From assembly GCA_964452725.1 (NCBI GenBank), contig CAYVMX010000008.1:1-39402 (forward strand): DNA of 39,402 bases, in the 5' to 3' direction. Made by a program: the position numbers and the translations under genes. The notes under the pieces were generated by a model, which was not told the DNA's origin, searched no databases, and saw only the letters and a program-made list of their open reading frames with translations. This document shows positions 23,774-30,885 of this stretch, one piece after another (within the stretch, counting starts at the first letter, position 1; the number at the start of each line of letters is the position of its first letter). The stretch comes from CAYVMX01 sp964452725. Lineage in GTDB: Bacteria > Patescibacteriota > Gracilibacteria > JAHISY01.

Positions 23774-25981
23774 GTGTCTGATGACAATAATCTCAAGCCG
23801 CCAACAAAGTCTCTCGCTGATTTCGATCAACCGGGGACTTTGAACACAAATTCAGCAAAGACTAGCCCTAGTAGCTCTTCTTTTCAAAAACCTAGTCAAG
23901 TGCGTCGTACGGCGTTGGGTTGTGGTGGCATCACAGCGGTTCTTTTTGTTTTGCTGATTGGTGTGATGATCGCCGGTTTGGCTGCTGGTGAAGATGCAAT
24001 TGCTAGTTTTGGTTTTGATCCTGCTAGCTTCAAGAACTGGACGATCAACCTCGTTAATTTTGTCTTTGGCGCGTTGAGCACGGTAGCAGTTGTAGTATTG
24101 ATTCTACAAACTACGCGACGTTTTCTGACACCGTCTGATCAGATTCAGACTCGGAAGCGAGCGCTCATGGGTGTTTTGGTCAGTAGTGCTGTCTTTGTGA
24201 TTACACTTTTGATTTGGGTTCTGGTATTCAATTTCTTGAGTCAATTTCAGGCAGTTCCTTTGGCAGATCGTGAAGAGATTATTACCGAGCCAGCTCGTAC
24301 TACACAACTGACTTCTCCCTTGCAGATTCGATTTTCCGCAGAAAAAATTACTCGTAGTCTCTCAGCTGGTTATGAGGTCATCAGCTATGAATGGGATCGT
24401 GAGAGTGACGGTATTGTAGATTATACTGGCGAAGACGTTTGGATTGATTTTTTGGACAAAGGTAAGGACAACGGTGTCTACAATGTCCGACTCGTAGTGC
24501 GTATGCAGCCGTATGGTCGCCCAGAGGATCTGACTACTCGGGAGTACAATAAGACTGTCTCAATCGCCAAACAGGAACTCTATGGTGAGATCATCGCTGA
24601 TCCAGTCTCGGGTGAAGTACCCCTGACAGTCAAATTTGATGCCAGTAACATAAAAGATCCTGATAGTTATGCGATTACCAACTATTCTTGGGATTTCAAT
24701 AATGATGGTGTGCCAGAGTTTTCTGGACCAAATTATCAACGTGTTGAGCATACCTTTGAAAAAATTGGTGAGCACAAAGCTGCCTTGACTGTAACTTCCG
24801 AGGATACAGTCGACGCAAGTGGGCGTCATGAGGAAAAGACTTTTGAAAAAATTATTAATACTATTGAGGTTCAAGAAAAGTTTGATGCGGAGGCGATTAT
24901 TGATCTACAGCCCAAAGTTGGTGTCGCGCCATTGACTGTGACTTTCGATGCTTCGCAGAGTAATGCTCTCAATAAACAAAAGATTGATCGCTATGAGTGG
25001 ATCATCAGTGATAGTTCGGGCCAGTTTCTCGATAAATTTTTTGAGCGTCGACGCTCATATACTTTTATAGAGCCAGATATTTACCAAGTTGTACTCCGAG
25101 TGATTTATTTCAACGGACAAGTCGCTACAGACTCAGCTGAACTACGAGTCTCTGATCCAAAATTTGCGCCACAGGCTGTGATCCTGACTGATCCAGCTCC
25201 AGCTCGTCGTGGTAGTGTCCTGATGGGTCCTGCTCCTTTCAAGGTTTCTTTCAGTGGTCAAAACTCTAAAGATAAGGACCAAAATATTATTGGTTATACG
25301 TGGGATTTTGAGAGTGATGGTGAGATCGACTCTGTCGATCAAGTCGCTGAACATGAGTACCGTGATGAAGGACAGTATCGTGTGACTTTGTCTGTCACAG
25401 ATGCTGATAAAAATATTGTTGAGACTTATATTGATATTATTGTTGGTTCCGAGCTGCCAGTCGTCGATCTCGGACCTTCTACGCTCTCTGGACCAGCACC
25501 ACTGACAGTGGATCTTGATGCTTCTGGCAGTCGTTTCCCTGGTAAAAAAATTATTTCTTATGAGTGGGATTTCAATGCTAAACAAGGTGGTCGCGGTAAA
25601 GAAACTTTTAAATACAATCGTGCGCAAACATCTCATATTTTTGATCAGATTGGAGAGTATCTAGTAAAACTCACACTCCATGCTGATGATGGTACGACTG
25701 CGGAAAATACGATCAAAATTATTGCGACTTATCGATCACTTCAGGCGGTTTTTACACCGAGTCGAGCAAATGGTTTGGCTCCACTGATAATTACTTTTGA
25801 TAGTGGTGACAGTGAGGGTGTGATTGACCGTTATGGTTGGGATTTTGGTGATGGCACTACGAGTACAGAGGAGAGTCCAGTGCACACTTTCGAAGAGACT
25901 GGTACTTATACAGTTACTTTGCGTATTTATGATGACCAAGGCAATGTCTCGAAGTACAGTCGAGAGATCATCGCACAGTAA
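23774..25981 (+). CDS. membrane-anchored protein with about six PKD domains
   Basis: The 735-residue protein has a Ser/Thr/Pro-rich N-terminus, a first membrane helix (about 50-71), then a helix-loop-helix (about 92-113 and 130-156) with the loop TPSDQIQTRKR. This loop looks like a degenerate version of the pilin module of the upstream genes. The rest (about 170-735) is a chain of PKD-type domains with repeated APLTVxFDAS and YxWDFxxDG motifs; the best copies start near 278, 375, 470, 560 and 655. PKD repeats are usually surface-exposed and mediate binding. The GTG start is forced because an in-frame TGA lies 9 bp upstream. As the last gene of the pilin block it could be the tip or adhesive component. 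Confidence 0.85.
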   Translation: MSDDNNLKPPTKSLADFDQPGTLNTNSAKTSPSSSSFQKPSQVRRTALGCGGITAVLFVLLIGVMIAGLAAGEDAIASFGFDPASFKNWTINLVNFVFGALSTVAVVVLILQTTRRFLTPSDQIQTRKRALMGVLVSSAVFVITLLIWVLVFNFLSQFQAVPLADREEIITEPARTTQLTSPLQIRFSAEKITRSLSAGYEVISYEWDRESDGIVDYTGEDVWIDFLDKGKDNGVYNVRLVVRMQPYGRPEDLTTREYNKTVSIAKQELYGEIIADPVSGEVPLTVKFDASNIKDPDSYAITNYSWDFNNDGVPEFSGPNYQRVEHTFEKIGEHKAALTVTSEDTVDASGRHEEKTFEKIINTIEVQEKFDAEAIIDLQPKVGVAPLTVTFDASQSNALNKQKIDRYEWIISDSSGQFLDKFFERRRSYTFIEPDIYQVVLRVIYFNGQVATDSAELRVSDPKFAPQAVILTDPAPARRGSVLMGPAPFKVSFSGQNSKDKDQNIIGYTWDFESDGEIDSVDQVAEHEYRDEGQYRVTLSVTDADKNIVETYIDIIVGSELPVVDLGPSTLSGPAPLTVDLDASGSRFPGKKIISYEWDFNAKQGGRGKETFKYNRAQTSHIFDQIGEYLVKLTLHADDGTTAENTIKIIATYRSLQAVFTPSRANGLAPLIITFDSGDSEGVIDRYGWDFGDGTTSTEESPVHTFEETGTYTVTLRIYDDQGNVSKYSREIIAQ

Positions 25982-26029
25982 ATACAAAATATAGAATCTA
26001 AAACTCAGAGCTGCTAAACTAGCTTTTGT

Positions 26030-26119
26030 ATGTCCAAAAAATTCATCAAACAAATTGTTGTAGTACTCACACTTGCTGCGTTATTGCTTACTTCTTTCGC
26101 AGCCTTCTTCGCCTACTAA
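26030..26119 (+). CDS. possible 29-residue membrane peptide
   Basis: Short frame from ATG at 26030 to TAA at 26117-26119: a basic start (MSKKFIKQ) and one hydrophobic helix (IVVVLTLAALLLTSFAAFFAY). A -10-like TAAACT ends 10 nt before the ATG, but no -35 was seen. Its 3' end overlaps the convergent murE stop by 32 bp. It looks like a signal peptide or single-pass small protein; expression is unproven. Confidence 0.3.
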   Translation: MSKKFIKQIVVVLTLAALLLTSFAAFFAY

Positions 26120-27410
26120 TTTTTGAATAGTTCTTACGCAGGATACTGCTTGCGATTTTGCGATCGTCCCAAGCCACCTTGCGCCCGCGTTCCCAGTACT
26201 GGTAGTGCTGATTACCTTTGCCAGCGATGAGCACGGTATCATCTTTCTGAGCATTTATTAGTGCGTAAATCAAAGCTTTTTTACGATCGACTTCGGTATA
26301 GAGTCCCGTACCTTGTGCGCGCTTGATACCGCTGATGACATCGGCGATGATCTCTACAGGGTCAGCATCGTAGGGGTCGTCAGTCGTTATCACGATCTCG
26401 TCTGCCAATTTATCAGCTGCTTCGCCCATTTGTCGACGGATCTCAGTTGTTCGATCGCCTGCTACGCCACAGACGAGCCAGACTTTGCCGACTGTCACTG
26501 CGCGAAAAGTCCGTAGTAGCTTCTCCAGTGCGTCGGGTGTATGGGCAAAATCGACAATCACGCGAAAGGACTGACCTGCTGTGATTGGCTCTAGGCGTCC
26601 GGGTAGAGGAGTCATTTTTTTCAAAGCACGTTGAACTACTGTTGGTTTTATTCCTAGCGCGAGACAGACACCTGCCGCTGCTAGGATATTTGCGATATTG
26701 AAGCTACCGAGGAGTTTCGTTGTGATGGTGAAATCTCTCGTCCAACCAGTGAGTGTGAACTGCTGACTCGTACTTTTGACTTGTATATTTTTGGCTGTGA
26801 GCCCACCCTTATTTATGCCGTAAGTCAGCACGCTCTTCAGTGGTATACGGAGAAACTTTTTCAAGCTGGGATCTGCAGCCGGTAGGACAGCTATTTTTTC
26901 CCCGTCCTTGGTGTTTTTTACTAAATTCCAAAAGAGTTTTGCCTTTGCCTCAGTGTATGCTGCGAGCGTATCGTGAAAGTCGAGGTGTTCGGGTGTGATA
27001 TTCGTGAGTACCGCAGCCGTAAAAGGCACACCGTGGACACGGTGCTGGACTAGTGCGTGACTACTGACCTCTAGGACAGCATAGGTGCATTTTGCTTGGA
27101 CTGCCTGCCTGAGGAATTTATTGATTCCACCGCGTCCGAGTGTGGTTTTTTTTGTGGTATTTTCCCACTTACGTTTACCCAGCTGAAAGTTGATTGTGGT
27201 TGCCAACGCGACCTTCTCACCGGATTCTTCTAGTATACGTGCGATGAGGTTGGCTGTCGTAGTCTTGCCATTGGTCCCTGTCACACCGATCACTGTCAGC
27301 TCGCGACCAGGGTAGCGGTAGAGTGAGGCGAAGAATAACTCCCAAGCAAAGTGCCAAGCGAGACGCAAAGGGTTGGTCGGCGAGATGAGGCTTCTGAGGC
27401 GGCGTAGCAC
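26088..27410 (-). CDS. murE: Mur ligase, MurE-type, lacking the first domain
   Basis: ATP-dependent addition of the third amino acid to UDP-MurNAc-L-Ala-D-Glu. The 440-residue protein starts with a short hydrophobic helix (about 14-31) and goes straight to the P-loop GVTGTNGKTTT (42-52), so the usual ~90-residue UMP-binding first domain is missing. The central domain has LEVSSHALVQHRV and NITPEHLDFH. The C-terminal domain has VDFAHTPDALEKLL, the substrate-recognition motif DDPYDADP in place of the DNPR typical of diaminopimelate enzymes, and a final AGKGNQHYQ. The start is GTG, 4 bp after the riboflavin kinase stop. It is last in the M23-yidD-27792-ribF-murE series. Confidence 0.88.
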   Translation of the reverse strand: MLRRLRSLISPTNPLRLAWHFAWELFFASLYRYPGRELTVIGVTGTNGKTTTANLIARILEESGEKVALATTINFQLGKRKWENTTKKTTLGRGGINKFLRQAVQAKCTYAVLEVSSHALVQHRVHGVPFTAAVLTNITPEHLDFHDTLAAYTEAKAKLFWNLVKNTKDGEKIAVLPAADPSLKKFLRIPLKSVLTYGINKGGLTAKNIQVKSTSQQFTLTGWTRDFTITTKLLGSFNIANILAAAGVCLALGIKPTVVQRALKKMTPLPGRLEPITAGQSFRVIVDFAHTPDALEKLLRTFRAVTVGKVWLVCGVAGDRTTEIRRQMGEAADKLADEIVITTDDPYDADPVEIIADVISGIKRAQGTGLYTEVDRKKALIYALINAQKDDTVLIAGKGNQHYQYWERGRKVAWDDRKIASSILRKNYSKISRRRRLRKK

Positions 27411-27414
27411 TGAT

Positions 27415-27792
27415 TTATTTTAACAAGTGCCGCGCAGATGCGCAGTCTTTTTTTATCTGTGTGACTAGCTCCTCTTTACTGGCGAATCTTTGTGGTGCAC
27501 GGATTTTTGTTCCGACTTTGATCTCCGCCTCATCGACACTCAAATCTGTTGGTAGATCGAAGAGGTGTACCTCTAGCGAGTCCTGTGTGTCATCAAAAGT
27601 AGAGCGTGGACCGTAAAAAAGAATCCCAGCAATAGTTTTTAATTTTAAATTTTTAATTCTTAATTTTATGTGGCACGTATATACACCTTTTTCTAGCTCC
27701 AAATCAGCTGGCACGGTGAAGTTTAGTGTGGGGTAGCCGAGTTGCTTGCCGATACCGTGACCAGACACGACCTGGCTCACAAAGCTAATCAT
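27415..27792 (-). CDS. ribF: riboflavin kinase (kinase domain only)
   Basis: ATP-dependent phosphorylation of riboflavin to FMN. The 125-residue protein corresponds to the C-terminal half of bifunctional RibF; the FAD-synthetase half is absent. Motifs: VSGHGIGKQLGYPTLNF near the start, GVYTCHI, EVHLFDL and the closing FASKEELVTQIKKD. The loop between two strands contains RIKNLKLKT, coded by an almost pure A/T stretch at 27636-27668 that looks like an insertion. Its ATG overlaps the upstream stop by one base (TAATG), implying coupled translation. Confidence 0.88.
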   Translation of the reverse strand: MISFVSQVVSGHGIGKQLGYPTLNFTVPADLELEKGVYTCHIKLRIKNLKLKTIAGILFYGPRSTFDDTQDSLEVHLFDLPTDLSVDEAEIKVGTKIRAPQRFASKEELVTQIKKDCASARHLLK

Positions 27793-28355
27793 TAGGCTTC
27801 CTCGATACCAGCCTCGCTACCACCGACGAAGCTGGATACTACAAAGGCAATTGCTGGCATACTAAACCAAAAATTGTAGTTGTCTGTCAGTGTCCGAGCG
27901 AGGTAACTATCACGTGTGATATCGACACCAGCGACGAAGCTGGCGGCTTCGCCGACGAAGCTACCACCTGACATATAGATCAAAACTGTCGAAACAATCA
28001 AACCTGCTGAGAGTAGACCAAACGTACCCGTGATCGCAATATTGATTAGAAAGCTGTTTTCACGGCCGATCTCTACAAAGAAGCGACCACGGACTGTGAG
28101 GATCACGATCGTGAGGACAAAGATCAAAATCTTCAGAACAATCAGGCTGCTACTGTTGGCTGTGGTAAAGATATTGATGATTGGGCTCTCCGATAGGAGC
28201 ATACGGTCGATCAGATTGCCTAGACCATCTGTTGCGAGGATTGCGATATAGCTACTGATGATGATCTTGAGCGTAGCGTTCCTTCCGATTATGAAACTAT
28301 AGGCCACGATGATGGCGAAGAAAACGAGAATGAAGAGATCCCAAGTTGGAGCCAT
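27792..28355 (-). CDS. small polytopic membrane protein, unknown
   Basis: The 187-residue protein has four to five hydrophobic segments (about 6-22, 28-47, 70-88, 103-128 and 160-178) and few charged residues. Arrangement and size are reminiscent of CvpA-like proteins, but I cannot see a decisive motif. It is coupled to riboflavin kinase by a TAATG overlap. It has its own leaderless-type promoter in the 91-bp gap after yidD. The C-terminal part carries a locally repeated GACGAAGCT DNA motif. The function is not known. Confidence 0.7.
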   Translation of the reverse strand: MAPTWDLFILVFFAIIVAYSFIIGRNATLKIIISSYIAILATDGLGNLIDRMLLSESPIINIFTTANSSSLIVLKILIFVLTIVILTVRGRFFVEIGRENSFLINIAITGTFGLLSAGLIVSTVLIYMSGGSFVGEAASFVAGVDITRDSYLARTLTDNYNFWFSMPAIAFVVSSFVGGSEAGIEEA

Positions 28356-28362
28356 TGCATAG

Positions 28363-28392
28363 ATTTTAACTCAAAAGTAAGTGTGCTGTCAT
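28363..28392 (-). promoter_or_regulatory. promoter of the 27792-28355 membrane protein (leaderless type)
   Basis: On the minus strand, ATGACA-N18-TAAAAT, with the -10 box ending 7 nt before the ATG at 28355. Confidence 0.55.
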
Positions 28393-28446
28393 TTCTATAG
28401 TCGCTGCTCCTGCGTATTTAGTTCATCGAGTGAGCGGGATAGTATT

Positions 28447-28710
28447 TCAAGGTTTGTCTATGCCACCATCGCTCCACGGATTGCAGCGAAGGACTCGCCA
28501 GATAGTCTTGGGTATGCCTTTGATCACGCCATGTTTTAGTAATGCTTGACGACCATACTCGCTACACGTTGGGTGGTACCGACAGTACCCATGTGGAAAA
28601 AACCTACTAACCCAGCTGTGATCTGGGCTGAGAGTGCGCTGATATAACGAAACTAGACTAGCCAAAATCTTACGAGGAGCGTGCCAGACGGCTTGCAAAA
28701 CCTCAAACAC
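28447..28710 (-). CDS. yidD: membrane protein insertion efficiency factor YidD
   Basis: Small membrane-associated protein that helps YidC insert proteins. The 87-residue protein shows the family motifs SLYQRTLSP, CRYHPTCSEYGRQAL and the C-terminal RCNPWSDGGIDK. The start is GTG, 3 nt after the M23 peptidase stop; the first ~10 residues are longer than usual and an internal start is possible. It stops at TGA. Its usual companions (rpmH, rnpA, yidC) are absent; instead it sits in a cell-wall gene cluster. Confidence 0.92.
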   Translation of the reverse strand: MFEVLQAVWHAPRKILASLVSLYQRTLSPDHSWVSRFFPHGYCRYHPTCSEYGRQALLKHGVIKGIPKTIWRVLRCNPWSDGGIDKP

Positions 28711-28713
28711 AGC

Positions 28714-29856
28714 CTAGTAGTAAGCCAGTGGGTTTTTCTTCGAGCCATTGTCGATCACTTCGAAGTGGAGGTGGATACCAGTCGCGCCGTAGACACGTCC
28801 AGTGTGTCCCATCTTGCCGATTGCTGTGCCTTGGAAGACCTTGTCGCCAACTTTAGCATAGAGCTCTGCCATGTGACCGTAGAGTGTCTGAACTTTGTCA
28901 CCGTGGTCGATCACGATCATACAACCGTAGCCGCCATTCCAGCCACACTGGCTTTTTACCACTGTGCCGTCTGCTGCCGCAAAGATATCAGGTTGGCTAC
29001 GATCGGCAATATCAACTGCCCAATGACCAGGACGAGCGCCGAAGTAGGTGGTATATGTGCCTTCTGTGGGCTTGATCATCCATTTGCCAGATTTGTTGGA
29101 TGCGCCATTGTTGACTATGATAGCTCCGTCGATCGGAGTCGGTGGTCTGTAGGCAGCATAAGTACCTCTACCCACAGAGGCAACGTAAGTATTGGTAGTC
29201 GAAATTATACGCTTGCCACCCGGAATGATGAGCTTGCTGCTAGCAGTGAGTGTGGCAGCTGATTCCAGTTGGTTTTGTTTGGCGAGCTTCTCTGCACTCA
29301 GACCGTAACGTTTCGCTACACTGGCGATGGTGTCACCTGCTTTGATCGTGTGAGTGATGCCCGAGACAGGGAGGATATTGAGCGTGCTACCGACCTTTAG
29401 GCTATGAGGGTTGGTGATATTGTTTTCCCAGACTATCGTGTCGGAAGACACACCGAAGCGTCGAGCGATAGAGTAGAGACTGTCACCCTTCTCTACGACA
29501 TAGGTCAAGATATCAGCGAGCTCACTACGATCAACACTGGCAGTTTGTCCAGCGTTTTTGATCAAAAAGCCGTCTTCTGTGACAGCAACCATATCCAACG
29601 AGAAAGTTGGACTATCGATCGCCAGTAGCTCGCCACTAGTAGTGGCTGGATATTCGTAGGTAATATCAGTAAAAGTCTCACTCGCGGACGTAAAAGGTGC
29701 GAGTAGAATCAGTGTGACGACAAAAAGTGCTTGAAGTATGAGTTTGCGACGTGGACAGCTTCGACCACCGTGAACGTGGAAACTATTACTACGATTCTCG
29801 CGTAGATTGGAAAGTCTGCGACGACGGGCTTTTCGGCTGGCGGAGGAAGAAAACAT
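28714..29856 (-). CDS. secreted LysM / M23-family peptidase (peptidoglycan hydrolase-like)
   Basis: The 380-residue protein has a long Arg-rich N-terminus, a membrane or signal helix (about 38-58), and two LysM peptidoglycan-binding domains (about 118-163 and 168-213; VEKGDSLYSIARRFG and IKAGDTIASVAKRYG). A linker leads to a C-terminal LytM/M23 zinc peptidase domain (about 260-380). The zinc ligands and catalytic residues are intact: His278-x3-Asp282 in HWAVD, His328 in YGHM, and HLHFE (His362, His364). It should therefore be active and cut peptide cross-bridges. It is first in the series that ends with murE. Confidence 0.92.
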   Translation of the reverse strand: MFSSSASRKARRRRLSNLRENRSNSFHVHGGRSCPRRKLILQALFVVTLILLAPFTSASETFTDITYEYPATTSGELLAIDSPTFSLDMVAVTEDGFLIKNAGQTASVDRSELADILTYVVEKGDSLYSIARRFGVSSDTIVWENNITNPHSLKVGSTLNILPVSGITHTIKAGDTIASVAKRYGLSAEKLAKQNQLESAATLTASSKLIIPGGKRIISTTNTYVASVGRGTYAAYRPPTPIDGAIIVNNGASNKSGKWMIKPTEGTYTTYFGARPGHWAVDIADRSQPDIFAAADGTVVKSQCGWNGGYGCMIVIDHGDKVQTLYGHMAELYAKVGDKVFQGTAIGKMGHTGRVYGATGIHLHFEVIDNGSKKNPLAYY

Positions 29857-29970
29857 AAGTAAGGCTAGTATTGTGTATAGATTTTGCCGACACCACTATA
29901 TTTTGTATGTCGTTTGTAATCACTTGGGTGTCATTTTAGTGGGGACGACCCTGATTTCAACCCTTTAGCA

Positions 29971-29998
29971 TTGACACTTTTAGTTTTTCTAGTATAGG
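29971..29998 (+). promoter_or_regulatory. distal promoter before the orphan gene
   Basis: TTGACA-N16-TATAGG, about 66 bp upstream of the proximal promoter and pointing the same way. The rest of the 258-bp gap 29857-30114 contains no gene. Confidence 0.45.
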
Positions 29999-30011
29999 TC
30001 AGAAATAGCAA

Positions 30012-30043
30012 AGTTTATAAACTGTCAAGAATTTACTTGACAG
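30012..30043 (+). promoter_or_regulatory. operator-like double palindrome
   Basis: A perfect 12-bp palindrome AGTTTATAAACT (30012-30023) overlaps by two bases an inverted repeat CTGTCAAG-N6-CTTGACAG (30022-30043, 8-bp arms). The right arm contains the -35 hexamer of the proximal promoter, so a bound dimer would block RNA polymerase. Confidence 0.6.
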
Positions 30044-30065
30044 AAGATACAATAATGTTTACAAT
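30037..30065 (+). promoter_or_regulatory. proximal promoter of the orphan gene
   Basis: TTGACA-N17-TACAAT: a perfect -35, ideal spacing and a near-perfect -10, one of the best consensus matches in the window. The leader to the ATG is about 43 nt. Confidence 0.8.
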
Positions 30066-30114
30066 TTAAAACTTAAGTAATAAAGTTAATATAGAGTCTA
30101 AATTGAATAATTAA

Positions 30115-30570
30115 ATGTCCAAAAAAGAATTGAAACTTGCCGTAATTGATGGTGGTCTATCCATGCTGGAGCCAAATGAAGATGCTCACACGGCTTTGGC
30201 AAATCTCGCTCGTGCATTTGGTGTACAAGGTTCAACCCCAGAGACTTGTTTGAATGATTTGGAAGAGCTTTGCCTATCGAAGTTAAAAATATTAGCAATT
30301 CAATATCCAGAGTACCAGAAGTTCCTTCAGCGCTTCAGATATGTAAAATTACAAATATCTCAGCAAGTCAATGAGTCAATCGCTGAAACTATTTTCAGCA
30401 CGTATTTTAAAGATGTCATCGAGAGTTTTTTTATTTCAAGAATAGAAATTTTTAATTTATTGGGAAGTTCCAAAAGTATAAAACAGTCAAAAAATTATAT
30501 TTTGGGTGAGCTACTCAATGTAATCTTACAAGGAGAGGACTCTCTATTGGGCAGATTGAGACAAGCTTAA
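30115..30570 (+). CDS. unknown 151-residue soluble protein
   Basis: No family was recognised. The product is predicted to be mostly helical and soluble: HTALANLARAFG near 20-35, a Leu-rich helix NDLEELCLSKLKILAIQYPEY near 48-68, and a long amphipathic C-terminal half. The gene is clearly more A+T-rich than its neighbours, with codons such as ATA, TTA and AAA, and its promoter is much closer to consensus. Its TAA stop shares the tetranucleotide TTAA with the stop of the convergent hpf gene. These signs fit an acquired or tightly regulated gene; a self-repressing regulator is possible, but no helix-turn-helix was identified. Confidence 0.7.
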   Translation: MSKKELKLAVIDGGLSMLEPNEDAHTALANLARAFGVQGSTPETCLNDLEELCLSKLKILAIQYPEYQKFLQRFRYVKLQISQQVNESIAETIFSTYFKDVIESFFISRIEIFNLLGSSKSIKQSKNYILGELLNVILQGEDSLLGRLRQA

Positions 30571-30860
30571 TTTTTCAATTTCTCCGCCTGAGGTCGCAGC
30601 TTCCGTTCCACCTCATCTGTCGCATCGGCGATAGTTTTGCCACTGGCGTTGGCGTGTAGGCTGTCTCCAGGGAGTGTGAAGTGGACGTGAATACCGTAGT
30701 TTGGTGATTCGTGGCGTGTACCTCGTACTACTTCTATATGGACTTTGGTACTTTCGTCGCCGATCCGTCCAAATTTCTCTAGTTTGGTAAGTTTCTCTTC
30801 GATGAGTTCTTTGTCTGTGTTTTCTAGCGTACAGCCGTCAGCATGGTAGGTAAAGAGCAT
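30567..30860 (-). CDS. hpf: ribosome hibernation promoting factor, short form
   Basis: Binds the 30S decoding channel and silences ribosomes in slow growth. The 97-residue protein matches the single-domain (short HPF/YfiA) type: VHIEVVRGTRHESPNYGIHVHFTLPGDSLHANASGKTIADATDEVERKL in order, with an N-terminal strand and the KLTKLEKF helix. It lacks the C-terminal dimerisation domain of long HPF. It follows tpiA by 25 bp and is probably the last gene of the metallo-hydrolase/tpiA operon. It overlaps the convergent orphan gene by 4 bp. Confidence 0.87.
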   Translation of the reverse strand: MLFTYHADGCTLENTDKELIEEKLTKLEKFGRIGDESTKVHIEVVRGTRHESPNYGIHVHFTLPGDSLHANASGKTIADATDEVERKLRPQAEKLKN

Positions 30861-30885
30861 TTGTTTGAAAATTAAGGATTTATGT

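Noticed and set aside
28447..28449. Recoding of TGA as Gly (code 25), expected in some CPR lineages
   Set aside because: yidD, purN and the 793-residue protein stop at TGA at their expected ends, and no conserved gene contains an in-frame TGA.
28681..29262. 193-residue plus-strand frame opposite the M23 peptidase
   Set aside because: The minus-strand LysM/M23 domains are unmistakable, and the opposite frame shows no domain.
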